In this document: positions 58,940 through 64,000 of the stretch, piece by piece
How the letters are laid out: each line of letters starts with the position of its first letter
Position numbering within the stretch: the stretch's first letter is position 1
From: Periplaneta americana
Lineage: Eukaryota > Arthropoda > Insecta > Blattodea > Blattidae
Assembly (NCBI RefSeq): GCF_040183065.1
Contig: NC_091131.1
Coordinates: forward strand, 104,684,830-104,748,829
Direction of reading: 5' to 3'
DNA: 64,000 nucleotides
Notes under the pieces: generated by a model
What the model saw: only the letters and a program-made list of their open reading frames with translations
The model's database searches: none
What the model was told of the DNA's origin: nothing
Made by a program: the position numbers and the translations under genes

Positions 58940-60763
58940 TATCATCATCACCATCACCATCACCACCTTTCACTAGACAAATTGTGCTACTTGAAAGCTA
59001 TATTATACAGAGGCATTCATATAAAACTCATGATCTTAATTATATGTTTATTTTAACAAGAAGGATGCTAGTGATGTTGTATTGCGTCTTAAATGTACAG
59101 AGTCCCTGGGAGATTACTTTACCTTTACAGTAAGTGCTGAAAATGCCCTCTGTCTGCCTCAAGGCACAGCTGAACACATCGTTCCATGTTTCTGGCCGTT
59201 TGCTGGAGCATTGAGTTGCCAATACCATTGATTTCGCTTATGATGTACTCCTTCAGTTCATTTAAAGTCCGAGGGTGTGTAGCATAGACTGTTCCCTTCA
59301 GATATCCACACAGGAAAAAGTCTGGTGAAAGTACCCTTGACGCAGCTCAATAACATCCAGTTGCTTAACGAATCCTATGAAAATGTGTCGGTACTGTGCG
59401 TTGTTCCAGTGGCGTATACTGGTTAAAGGGTTTGGGCTACCGCTGACCCTATTATTACACAAAATATATCTAACAATTACTTTAATTTTAATTACTATGG
59501 TAAAACTAATAATACAAAATTATTACATTATGTTATATTATAAACTTTTTCTTTTGTAATTTCCTTGGGCTACCGCCGGTAGCCCGGTAGCCCGCAAAAT
59601 ACGCCCCTGCGTTGTTCACTGTTCCGTCGAAAAAAATTGGATCCACTATTCTCTCTGCTGATAGTGCCCACCAAACTCCTACTTTCAATGGGTGCATAGG
59701 CGTTTCACGAATGCCAGTGGATGTTGTGTGGCCCAAATGTGTGTGTTCTGTGAGTTTACACAGCCACATATGTGAAACCATGTCTTGTCTGTGAACCATG
59801 TAATGGACACTATGCCAGGATTTTTAACAATGGTCAACTCGAACCACGACAATATTCCACTCTTTTAGCCTTACCTGGCTCAAGCAGCTCATGATCAGAC
59901 GTCAACCTATACGGTTTCAAGCTAGCCTTCTTCACAGCTCTCTGACACATCGACGAGTACCTGGTCTCCTGCGACAGATGCCTTAATGACTCATGGGGTG
60001 ACTGCTGCAGTCATTCCCAAACGTCTTCAGCAACTGCCGGAACTTTTGGCCACCAAGATCACCAGACTTCTTCCTGTGGGGTTACCTGAAGGGAACAGTC
60101 TATGCTACACACTCTCGGACTTTTAACTATGTGAAGGAGAACATCACATGCAAAATCAATGGTATTGACGACGCAATGCTCCAGCGAATGGCCAGAAACA
60201 CGGAACAACATTCAGCTGTGCCTTGAAGCAGATGGAAGGCAATTTCAACACTTAATGTACAGGAAAAGTAATCTCCCAGAGATTCTGTACATTTAAGATG
60301 TAATACAACGCTACCAGCATCCTTCTTGTTAAAATAAGCACATAATTAAAATCATGAGTTTTATATGAATCACTCTGTAGCATACAGATTCTCTACTATG
60401 CATTAGTGTAGGTTATGAAACTAATCCATGAAGTTACTGATGCTCCTACATTGAAATATTACCTCATATTTTAAAACAATTTCATAATGCAAAAACTATA
60501 AAATATAAAATGGTTTTAAGACAACACATTATATTGAAAAAATAATATTATAATTAATAATGAAAGTATTTAATGATCTAAGTAAATTATTTGATGAGAT
60601 CACAATTTTAAATTATTTACCATACCTGTAGTGAATTTATTTTCTTGTCACACTTTCCTTCCATGTGGTTGATCATATCGGCCAGTAAATCAGTTTTCTC
60701 CTCCAATTCCTTCTCTCTGTCTACGTATCTTGATTGATTAATTTTCACATTTTCTAATGATTT
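36958..60763 (-). CDS. Modular coiled-coil protein gene built from ~46-codon exons (partial)
   Basis: I do not recognise this gene. Exons in transcript order are 60626-60763, 57895-58032, 56205-56342, 53383-53520, 49415-49552, 47307-47447, 46365-46469, 46083-46175 (less sure), 45869-46003, 40448-40555 and 36958-37071. All introns are phase 0 with GT donors and AG acceptors, so any exon can be skipped without a shift. Together they give about 450 residues of charged sequence rich in Lys, Glu, Leu and Asn, predicted as a long coiled coil with no Pro or Gly clusters. Aligned at exon starts without gaps, positions 3 (Leu/Ile/Phe), 5 (Asn), 7 (Lys/Arg), 13 and 17 (Leu) recur, and most modules end in LQ. 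No start or stop codon is visible, so both ends lie outside or were missed. A structural, cytoskeletal or tethering role is only a guess from the coiled coil. Confidence 0.72.
37072..38089. other. Intronic, unassigned
   Basis: A+T-rich with no recognisable element. Around 37870-37990 the sequence is less A+T-rich (GCTGCCATCTAG, CTGCCATCTCGTG) but not identified. Confidence 0.45.
38090..38706 (+). pseudogene. Fragment of an arthropod transposon-associated protein family
   Basis: On the + strand, three frame-shifted pieces appear in order: NLESGRKNIQLEKLIASEDV then LLPPIHIKLSLIKQFVKAAG; VNIKEEVFVGPQIRELQQDS then KEKRAWTCFKNL; and KVRFLDSQLD and, shifted, LADYCWNIL. From memory, these blocks occur in the same order in a widespread but uncharacterised arthropod protein family that is probably transposon-borne, whose hallmark is SDEHGERFHQDI. 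That hallmark is deleted here but survives at 47865-48082. Confidence 0.55.
38413..38499. repeat. Hairpin MITE, ~25-bp arms
   Basis: AATTGAAGGGTTTGCTGCAA (38415) is mirrored by TTGCAGCAAACCCTTCAATT (38479) around a ~35-nt centre. It interrupts the protein fragment at 38090-38706. Its terminal AATTGAAGG resembles elements at 45257-45419 and 46687. Confidence 0.7.
38707..40447. other. Intronic, unassigned
   Basis: A+T-rich with short poly-C at 39257-39272. No protein or terminal repeats recognised. Confidence 0.5.
40448..40555 (-). CDS. Coiled-coil gene, exon j (108 nt, short)
   Basis: The acceptor is ATTTTTTCCAG and the donor is CAG|GTAAGA. It encodes 36 residues, starting LELNYEKSRTLEIMTTVLEE and ending RFYHLQ. 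The usual end motif is kept, so the deletion relative to 46 residues is internal. Confidence 0.7.
40720..41815 (+). mobile_element. Decayed LINE with (GAC)n(GAT)n tail
   Basis: Reverse-transcriptase motifs survive on the + strand: CILFIDYEKAFDRVSRENM (about 40770-40825, palm motif A) and ADDYSILSE (about 41072, the -ADD- motif C). Then come NKLNEIVKQHNMKISETK, FDYLGANI and NIKLSKFYRMCRTIRCALRK. Many stops and frameshifts. It ends in (GAC)n(GAT)n at 41775-41815, which I take as its 3' tail. Confidence 0.75.
41838..42620 (-). mobile_element. LINE 3' end with RNase H domain
   Basis: On the - strand, 42436-42200 encodes IIFQWIPSHCGILGNENADA followed by LAKKG, the C-terminal signature of the RNase H domain carried by I/Jockey-type LINEs. 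42154-41880 continues with FRLATGHDGLAKHLHRIGIY. The upstream RNase H half is frame-broken. The 3' end is a short (AAC)n at 41838-41850. Its tail faces the tail of the LINE at 40720 only about 20 bp away. Confidence 0.78.
42621..43342. other. Intergenic/intronic, unassigned
   Basis: No gene. CAGTAGCGGCTCG at 43173 resembles the terminus of the hAT at 26820, but no matching second end was found. Confidence 0.4.
43343..43602 (-). mobile_element. tRNA-derived SINE 'B', 10-bp TSD
   Basis: Same layout as the copies at 17447 and 23446. The head is at 43602 and the A+T-rich 3' end at 43343-43390. GGAATTGTTG (43333-43342) and GGAACTGTTG (43603-43612) are a one-mismatch target duplication. Confidence 0.9.
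43613..45256. other. Unassigned sequence
   Basis: No gene or repeat that I can name. 44620-44760 is relatively G+C-rich. Confidence 0.5.
45257..45419. mobile_element. Candidate MITE
   Basis: AATTGAAGGCCTGGTGG at the left and CCAACAAGCCCTTCAATT at the right are mirrored over about 17 bp with two to three mismatches. It is related at its termini to the hairpin at 38413. Confidence 0.5.
45869..46003 (-). CDS. Coiled-coil gene, exon i (135 nt)
   Basis: The acceptor is TTTGTTACAG and the donor is CAG|GTATAT. It encodes 45 residues, starting IKYQDTVNYLKTLEKERIMI and ending KENAQLQ. Only 79 bp separate it from exon h. Confidence 0.75.
46083..46175 (-). CDS. Coiled-coil gene, exon h (93 nt, uncertain)
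   Basis: The open segment ends EFKELQ with donor CAG|GTAAAA and contains SAKNFNESVDEVKDMQSF. The only in-frame acceptor is a weak TTTAAAAG at 46176-46180; the better TTTATAG just upstream would put stops in every frame. It is either a shortened exon using a new acceptor or a dying module. Confidence 0.45.
46365..46469 (-). CDS. Coiled-coil gene, exon g (105 nt, short)
   Basis: The acceptor is TTTTATCAG and the donor is CTG|GTAAAT. It encodes 35 residues, starting SQLDNEKNIAKQLSHSLVGE and ending NTLL. Its start aligns with the other modules and it lacks about 11 residues (one hendecad) near the C-terminal end. Confidence 0.7.
47307..47447 (-). CDS. Coiled-coil gene, exon f (141 nt)
   Basis: The acceptor is CATTTTTCAG and the donor is CAG|GTAAAC. 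It encodes 47 residues, starting MKFENELQLSKRLIEVLIEN and ending TEIHELQ. The first codon is ATG, but the splice acceptor and alignment with other modules argue that it is internal. Confidence 0.75.
47865..48082 (-). pseudogene. Fragment of the SDEHGER-type transposon-associated protein
   Basis: On the - strand the reading gives IHFVHSHLYSFMQNFRVISD followed by EHGEHF and YLETFEEGK. The pattern HFxHSHL...SDEHGE.F is the hallmark of the same uncharacterised family as 38090-38706. Only about 50 residues remain, in the intron between exons e and f. Confidence 0.6.
48530..48590. repeat. (TAA)n microsatellite
   Basis: About 17 TAA/ATA units with one interruption near 48575. Confidence 0.95.
48820..48935. 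repeat. Imperfect minisatellite, ~20-bp unit
   Basis: Repeats of CACTTCACTGACACAACA and CACTTCACTTGCACAATAGA alternate, with two perfect adjacent copies of ACTTCACTTGCACAATAG near 48840-48880. Confidence 0.8.
49415..49552 (-). CDS. Coiled-coil gene, exon e (138 nt)
   Basis: The acceptor is TTTATATCAG and the donor is AAG|GTAAAT. It encodes 46 residues, starting VMLKLQRSNLNEVTAKLNKT and ending DKILITK. It is one of the modules that does not end in LQ. Confidence 0.75.
50076..50855 (+). mobile_element. Solo LTR, 780 bp, 4-bp TSD
   Basis: It begins TGTGACAGTCGGGAG and ends AATAAATTTACA, flanked by ATAC (50072-50075 and 50856-50859). It has a TATA box TTATAAATA near 50338, followed by an initiator-like GAGCAGAGTTG at 50369. 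It is homologous to the solo LTR at 27942, mainly in the last two-thirds, with a more G+C-rich and different U3. TG...CA ends with a 4-bp duplication fit Gypsy-type or similar retrotransposons. It lies antisense to the coiled-coil gene, between exons d and e. Confidence 0.88.
50860..51079. other. Intronic, unassigned
   Basis: A+T-rich. No feature seen. Confidence 0.5.
51080..51910 (-). pseudogene. Pogo/Tigger-like DDE transposase fragment
   Basis: The clearest block on the - strand is 51840-51700: TSKWMVSQNLFVTFFKHFIV, then KPSQDEKPLLVLDK, a stop, and ES. This matches the pogo-type segment leading to the second catalytic Asp (usual form LLLDNH). The Asp is kept but the following Asn is Lys and a stop follows. 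Less clear pieces continue to about 51080. It is a different lineage from the copy at 1390-2890, judging by sequence. Confidence 0.65.
52196..52318 (-). mobile_element. SINE 'B', 5'-truncated copy
   Basis: Only the 3' half of the element is present, with TTATTTTACGACGCTGTATC and ACCGAAAGTTACCCAGCAT. The tRNA-like head is missing. AAATGTT on both sides (about 52180 and 52319) suggests truncation during insertion. Confidence 0.85.
52340..52530 (+). mobile_element. tRNA-derived SINE, relative of the one at 10669
   Basis: GTTGCTCAATGTTAGTTCTC (box-A position) and TAGCCCAGTTCGACACCC (box B) are followed by GAGTTTTTCTCGGGATACTC, which corresponds to the body of the copy at 10669. Well diverged. 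Confidence 0.55.
52531..52761. other. Unassigned sequence
   Basis: No feature recognised. Confidence 0.4.
52762..53003 (+). repeat. Interspersed repeat 'X', copy 3
   Basis: It starts near TTATCAGCCAGTACAGCTCA and ends GTTGACTAAACAACAACAC. Comparison with copies 1 and 2 fixes the family length at about 240 bp. Confidence 0.8.
53383..53520 (-). CDS. Coiled-coil gene, exon d (138 nt)
   Basis: The acceptor is TTTTTTCAG and the donor is CAG|GTAAGT (consensus). It encodes 46 residues, starting LEIGIEKNISKELEEELDKA and ending EKLQVLQ. Confidence 0.8.
53768..53787. repeat. (TATG)n microsatellite
   Basis: Five TATG units. Confidence 0.85.
53800..54580. other. Intronic, unassigned
   Basis: No protein, SINE or inverted repeat recognised. 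Confidence 0.5.
54582..54622. repeat. (GAT)n microsatellite
   Basis: About 13 GAT units. No LINE was recognised directly upstream on either strand. Confidence 0.95.
55190..55650 (+). mobile_element. Penelope-like element fragment with GIY-YIG endonuclease
   Basis: On the + strand 55212-55270 reads YKLTCNSCNDFYIGETGRSC, the start of the GIY-YIG endonuclease of Penelope-like retroelements with its conserved CxxC and FYIGETGRS. After a frame break, NILEQYEIYRHTQIHPQHN and ISEHTPF (55415-55490) match the linker seen at 33850-33640. The 3' end has AAGCCGAAACTTGTCATAAA and TAATTATTTCGAGTAGGC. The reverse-transcriptase part is missing. Confidence 0.78.
55808..55935. repeat. Compound (GAT)n/(GAC)n microsatellite
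   Basis: About 128 bp of GAT, GAC and GGT triplets, purine-rich on the + strand. It translates as poly-His on the - strand, which is meaningless. Confidence 0.95.
56205..56342 (-). CDS. Coiled-coil gene, exon c (138 nt)
   Basis: The acceptor is ATATTTTTCAG and the donor is CGG|GTAAGA. It encodes 46 residues, starting LLLDNERNKSEELADKLIRS and ending EKYNILR. Open throughout with a strong charge pattern. Confidence 0.78.
56716..56874. repeat. Palindrome plus ~64-bp tandem duplication
   Basis: TTCCAACTTCTTTACCATGT followed by TAATATTTGGGATTTACC (about 56727) is the inverse of GGTAAATCCTAAATATTAAC followed by ACAGTAAAGAAGTTGGAA (about 56769). That right arm is then repeated directly at about 56823-56868. 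A hairpin with one arm duplicated, probably by replication slippage. Confidence 0.85.
57215..57350 (+). pseudogene. Mariner-like transposase fragment
   Basis: The + strand reads FQDLIV, a stop, SDEAIFKLNGIVNQCNYVYW. The pattern SDEA.F.LNG.VN..N.VYW is the first catalytic Asp region (SDEA) of mariner-like transposases. Only about 40 residues remain. Confidence 0.6.
57895..58032 (-). CDS. Coiled-coil gene, exon b (138 nt)
   Basis: The acceptor is TTTCAACCAG and the donor is CAG|GTAAAT. It encodes 46 residues, starting VKLENVKGSYSR and ending DEEIKSLQ. It shares LENVK and the LQ end with exon a, which is direct evidence of exon duplication. Confidence 0.78.
58134..58634. mobile_element. MITE with 7-bp TSD (hAT/P-type)
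   Basis: The ends are CAGGATTGCCAGA (58134) and TCTGGCAACCCTG (ending 58634; complement CAGGGTTGCCAGA). GTACATC lies directly outside both ends (58127-58133, 58635-58641). CAGGGTTGCCAGA-type ends with a 7-8-bp duplication fit hAT or P-type non-autonomous elements. The interior is about 475 bp, non-coding, in the intron between exons a and b. Confidence 0.85.
58898..58945. repeat. (ATC)n microsatellite
   Basis: About 14 ATC units with later imperfect CACCAT triplets. Confidence 0.95.
59130..59990 (-). pseudogene. Mariner-like transposase, decayed
   Basis: In order on the - strand: KKASLKPYRLTSDHELLEPG then KAKRVEYCRG (59930-59840, DNA-binding/linker); a frame-broken block around 59800 with the WF..DE region; ETPMHPLKVGVWWALSAERI then VDPIFFDGTVN (59700-59620); a 203-bp MITE; then QYRHIFIGFVKQLD and an arm with the last catalytic region and MLQQTARNMERCVQLCLEAD (about 59225-59165). 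Multiple stops. Confidence 0.75.
59407..59609. mobile_element. 203-bp hAT MITE with perfect 8-bp TSD
   Basis: It begins CAGTGGCGTATACTGG and ends TACGCCCCTG (complement CAGGGGCGTA), the CAGNGGCG type of hAT terminus. CGTTGTTC is directly repeated at 59399-59406 and 59610-59617. TGGGCTACCG-like phrases are mirrored inside. It splits the mariner-like transposase within FDGTVN. Confidence 0.92.
60626..60763 (-). CDS. Coiled-coil gene, exon a (138 nt)
   Basis: The acceptor TTTCTGATTAG...CAG precedes AAATCATTAGAA, and the donor CAG|GTATGG follows. It encodes 46 residues, starting KSLENVKINQSRYVDREKEL and ending KKINSLQ. It is the most upstream exon I can find. It pairs best with the next exon, sharing LENVK at the same position. 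Confidence 0.75.
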
Positions 60764-61340
60764 CTGATTAGAACACATTATACAAAATTAATCAATTAAA
60801 AGTCATGTCTCAACTACTAAATTTACAATATATCCAGGAACAAAAATTTACCGAAAAATGAAAAATGTGAACTTATTCATTAATTATTATGTTTAAACTT
60901 TAACTTATTGCCTTGGTTACGTTTCATAATACATACTATATTAACAATATTGCTATGTTATCTCCTTTTATAGCTGTTCAAATATTCCTATTATTTCATA
61001 TAGCACATATTATTGGCAATATATAACTGGTACAACAATGTATGTAAGTTTTACTTCTTATTACAGTATTTCGTATTTAGTCGAGTTATACAATGAAAAC
61101 AGTTCTTTTTTCCATTATTTTTATGACATTAACACCCATAATCACAAATTGGCAGGTTGCTTGCATTTCTTGAACATGTAAATGATGTATTGTATAATTT
61201 ACAATAGCTCTTCCATGAAAAGAGAGAGATTCTAAGCTACTATAAAATCTTCTCTATTCTTTCATTCGGAAGCATTTTCATTATTCTTTCTTTAATTATT
61301 TATGTGCCTGTACCACTGTTATAATTTTATTACTTTTCCT
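60764..61340. other. Unassigned sequence
   Basis: A+T-rich DNA upstream of exon a. No further ~46-codon exon was found here. Confidence 0.5.
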
Positions 61341-61344
61341 TACT

Positions 61345-62845
61345 TACTTACTGGCTTTTAAGGAACCTGGAGGTTCACTGCCGCCCTCACATAAGCCCGC
61401 CATTGGTTCCTATCCTGAGCAAGATGAATCCAGTCTCTACCATCATATCCCACCTCCCTCAAACCCATCTTAATATTATCTTCCCATCTACGTCTCGGCC
61501 TCCCCAAAGGTCTTTTTCTCAGATTTTCTATCGCAATTTCGACTTCAGAAAGTGTGGGTTCCGGTATAAATGGCTCAGCAGTTTGTATTTCAATTTTGTC
61601 CCGATCATTTCTACTTGGCCTATGTATATTTAGTAGTTCCCCAAAATAGTTTTTCCACCTGTTAAGGATTGAATGAGAGTCTGCAAGCAAGTCATCATTC
61701 TCATCCTTGATCACGTTTACCTTTGGCTGATATCCATTTTTAAATTCCTTTATACCCTTATATAAATCTCGAATGTTTTTATTCTTACTATTTGTTTCTA
61801 CCTCATTCAGTTTTTCCTTCAAGTAATCTCTCTTTTTATTTCTAAGTGTACGACTTGCTTCCCGTCTTTCATTGAAATAATTATCTCTATTCTCCTCAAT
61901 TGGATCCTGTAAGAATTTCAATTTTGCCTGTTTCCTTCTATCTACTGCAATGGAACAATCTTCATCAAACCATGGTTTCTTTTTCTTAGTTTCATGATAA
62001 CCTATGCTCTGCTCAGCTGCAATTTTGATATTATCTCGGATATTGTCCCACATGCTATTAACATCTAACTCTTCCTCAGCTTCGTCAGAAGTTGCTAAAG
62101 CAGCAAACCTATTCGAAATTTCAACCTGATAACGTTGCTTAGTTTCCTTTCCTTTAATTTCAGAATCTACTAATATTAGCTTGTTGCTCTATTCGCTTGG
62201 CTACTGATAGTCTTTTTCTTAATTCTCCAATTACTAAATAATGGTCAGAATTACAGTCTGCCCCCCTGAAAGTTCGAATGCCTACTATACTAGTATGTCT
62301 CCGTTTATCTATCAAGATGTGATCTATCTGGTTGTCTGTCATTCCATCTGGAGAAGTCCAAGTATATTTAGATATATCCTTATGGGGGAATATTGTACTC
62401 TTGACAATTAAATTTTTTGATGTGACAAAGTTCACTAACCTAACTCCATTGTCATTACTACTTACGTGCAGGCTCTCTTTTCCAATTGTTGGTGTAAAAA
62501 TATCCTCCTATCCTACTTTAGCGTTGAAATCCCCCAATAAAACTTTCATGTGATATCTAGGTAACTGATCAAAAGTGTGTTCCAATTCCTCATAGAAGCT
62601 ATCCTTTATATGGTCGTCTTTCTCTTCTTTAGGGGCGTGAGTATTTATAACTACGATATCGCACCATCTACCCTTAAGTACTAAATACGATAACCTTTCA
62701 CTGACAAATTCGACCTTTTTTACTGCTGATTTTATTCTTTTATGTACAAAGAATCCCTCCCTAATTGGTGATTAATGTTTCCTTCCCCATAATACAACAA
62801 GTAATCGCCTATTTGTGATATAATGTCTTTATTTCTTCTACAGAA
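61345..62845 (-). mobile_element. RTE-type LINE with endonuclease kept and RT core deleted
   Basis: On the - strand 62840-62160 is an apurinic-type endonuclease (GRWCDIVVINTHAPKEEKDD, MKVLLGDFNAKVG then an in-frame stop, MTDNQIDHILIDKRRHTSIV, SDHYLVIGELRKRL). 62053-61507 is the pre-RT linker (KKPWFDEDCSIAVDRRKQAK, LNRWKNYFGELLNIHRPSRN, EVEIAIENLRK). Next comes the C-terminus GRPRRRWEDNIKMGLREVG to 61360. A short TTAC tail is at 61338-61350. Confidence 0.88.
61358..62053 (-). pseudogene. LINE ORF2 fragment: linker fused in frame to C-terminus
   Basis: A 231-codon open frame. Residues 1-183 match the region between endonuclease and RT of RTE-type proteins, and the last ~48 match the extreme C-terminus. 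The join is at about 61507 (NLRK / RPLGRP), and the whole RT domain, about 1.5 kb in relatives, is absent. The frame is preserved across the deletion, but upstream stops make a working product unlikely. Confidence 0.85.
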
Positions 62846-62977
62846 TTCAAAATTAATTTCAATTGGAAACTAATTGCACTAAACAACGATAATCACGAAC
62901 CATAAGACTCTGCAGTTGCTTGTGTAGCAGTGACTGAAATAATTCAGTTAGAGATAGAAAACCAAGAGCTTTGTATT

Positions 62978-63947
62978 AGGGCCTACTCCCACTTAGCAGA
63001 ATCGAACCGAATCAAATCGAAACAAAACATCTGCCACTACTCACATCTAGTGGAATCGAACCGAAGCATGTTGTAGATTAAAATGGATCGCATAATGGCT
63101 TTACCACAGTCATGTAAAGAGGAGGAAAGAGAAGAGATAAATATAAAAAACAAGAAAAGGAAATACCGGTACTGAATTTTAACTAGAGATAACATGGAGA
63201 ATTTTTTCTTTATGTGACTATATTCTGAGAAATAAAGCAAAATTTCGTTCTGTAGTGCTGTTTGAGATGGGCAGGGCATGTAGCATGTATGGACGAATCC
63301 AGAAATGCATATAGTGTGTTAGTTGGGAGACTGGAGGGGAAAAAGACCTTTGGGGAGGCCGAGATCTAGATGGGAGGATAATATTAAAATGGATTTGAGG
63401 AAGATGGGATATGATGATAGAGACTGGATTGATCTTGCACAGGATAGAGACTGATGGCGGGCTTATGTGAGGGCAGCAATGAACCTGCAGGTTTCTTGAA
63501 AGCCATTTGTAAGTAAGTGCTTCTTTGGATTTTAATTTTTACCTGATGTATCCATTAATTTACTTATTTCTCTTCAATAATTATCACGGGAATAATTATT
63601 ACAGCAGTACTTTTATGTTTGACATACAATAGTGGATAATTCTGAACATTTATTAATTTTTCTTCGTTCATATTAATGAACTGCAATTTTCTGTATATAT
63701 ACTATTTCAGCAATAATTTTCAATAATCAAATTACACTACCAAATATGGATATGCTCATTTGTTTTTTCACGAAGGCTTCACGCGAACATAGCATCATAC
63801 CCGAAACAAGAAATTCTGTTCCGGTAGTGGAATAAATGTTCTACCTCCTGAATTTTATTCGATTTGATGTGCCGCTTTCTTCTACCTTCCATTTAAATAT
63901 ATGTGAAGAGAAATTCTGCTCGATTTGATTTAAGTGGGAACGGGTCT
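62978..63947. mobile_element. TIR-bounded element containing a LINE fragment
   Basis: GGGCCTACTCCCACTTAGCA and GAATCGAACCGAATCAAATC (62979 on) are mirrored by the right end, whose complement begins GACCCGTTCCCACTTAAATC and contains TCGAGCAGAAT. Subterminal phrases with AATCGA recur in both arms. No transposase is present. The interior holds the LINE piece at 63262-63520. The target duplication is unclear. Confidence 0.62.
63262..63520 (+). mobile_element. RTE-type LINE, 3' end only
   Basis: On the + strand it encodes LRWAGHVACMDESRNAYSVL and, after a shift, GRPRSRWEDNIKMDLRKMGY and then DWIDLAQDRD, the same C-terminus as at 290-592 and 61358-61500. It ends GAAAGCCATTTGTAAGTAAG with a very short TAAG tail. 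It lies in the opposite orientation to the larger copy 420 bp away. Confidence 0.82.
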
Positions 63948-64000
63948 CTACATGGTGGAAATTTGTCAGAAAAATATATATGGAAACTACTTGTCACACA

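Larger units (their letters stand above)
59008..60377 (-). mobile_element. Mariner-like transposon with ~370-bp inverted arms, TA-flanked
   Basis: TA-CAGAGGCATTCATATAAAA at the left and the complement of the right end, TA-CAGAGTGATTCATATAAAA, begin arms of about 370 bp (59008-59380 and 60005-60377). Both arms contain the transposase C-terminus in opposite directions. The single-copy centre carries the rest of the transposase on the - strand, so the element looks like an ordinary mariner whose 3' end was duplicated, inverted, onto its 5' end. A hAT MITE sits at 59407-59609. Confidence 0.82.

Overview
The window looks like a piece of a large, A+T-rich, repeat-dense insect genome, most likely a cockroach or close relative (Blattodea). 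This rests on one insect-specific chemosensory receptor gene, on interspersed repeats that I associate from memory with cockroach sequence, and on a striking excess of the palindrome TAGGCCTA. There are no operons, no ribosome-binding sites and no intact long open reading frame. Coding sequence is limited to short spliced exons and transposon fossils.

Host genes. (1) On the + strand at 4420-6857 are the last two exons of an ionotropic receptor (IR): the end of the ligand-binding domain, the final membrane segment and the tail. Its 5' exons are not visible. (2) On the - strand from 60763 down to 36958 lies a spread-out gene that I do not recognise. It has 10-11 small exons, all phase 0 and all with GT-AG splice sites, and most are 135-141 nt long. 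Each encodes a coiled-coil module of about 46 residues that aligns without gaps to the others, so the gene seems to have grown by exon duplication. It is the best candidate here for something undescribed.

Mobile DNA fills nearly everything else. At 1-3260 are a 5'-truncated RTE-type LINE with a (TAAG)n tail, set inside an older repeat, and a decayed pogo-like transposon. Two inverted-repeat elements and a mariner-type fragment sit in and around the IR introns. A 3.6-kb TA-flanked element (6942-10543) contains a 0.68-kb foldback. A Helitron occupies 13578-14801, a decayed hAT of GTF2IRD2 type 16169-17440, and a 94-bp satellite with 376-bp higher-order structure 19294-20995. At 25255-31021 is a multi-layer nest: an outer inverted-repeat pair, then a hAT (26820-30690), then an inverted-repeat element, then a 702-bp solo LTR, plus a TTAA-flanked element and a small element related to the one at 6942. 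Penelope-like, RTE-like and RNase-H-type LINE fragments, a second solo LTR (50076-50855), further hAT, pogo and mariner remnants and at least five tRNA-derived SINE families fill the introns of the coiled-coil gene and the flanks.

Functionally the two host genes have no evident link. The window is mainly a record of repeated insertion, with many target-site duplications still readable, so the order of events can be worked out in several places.
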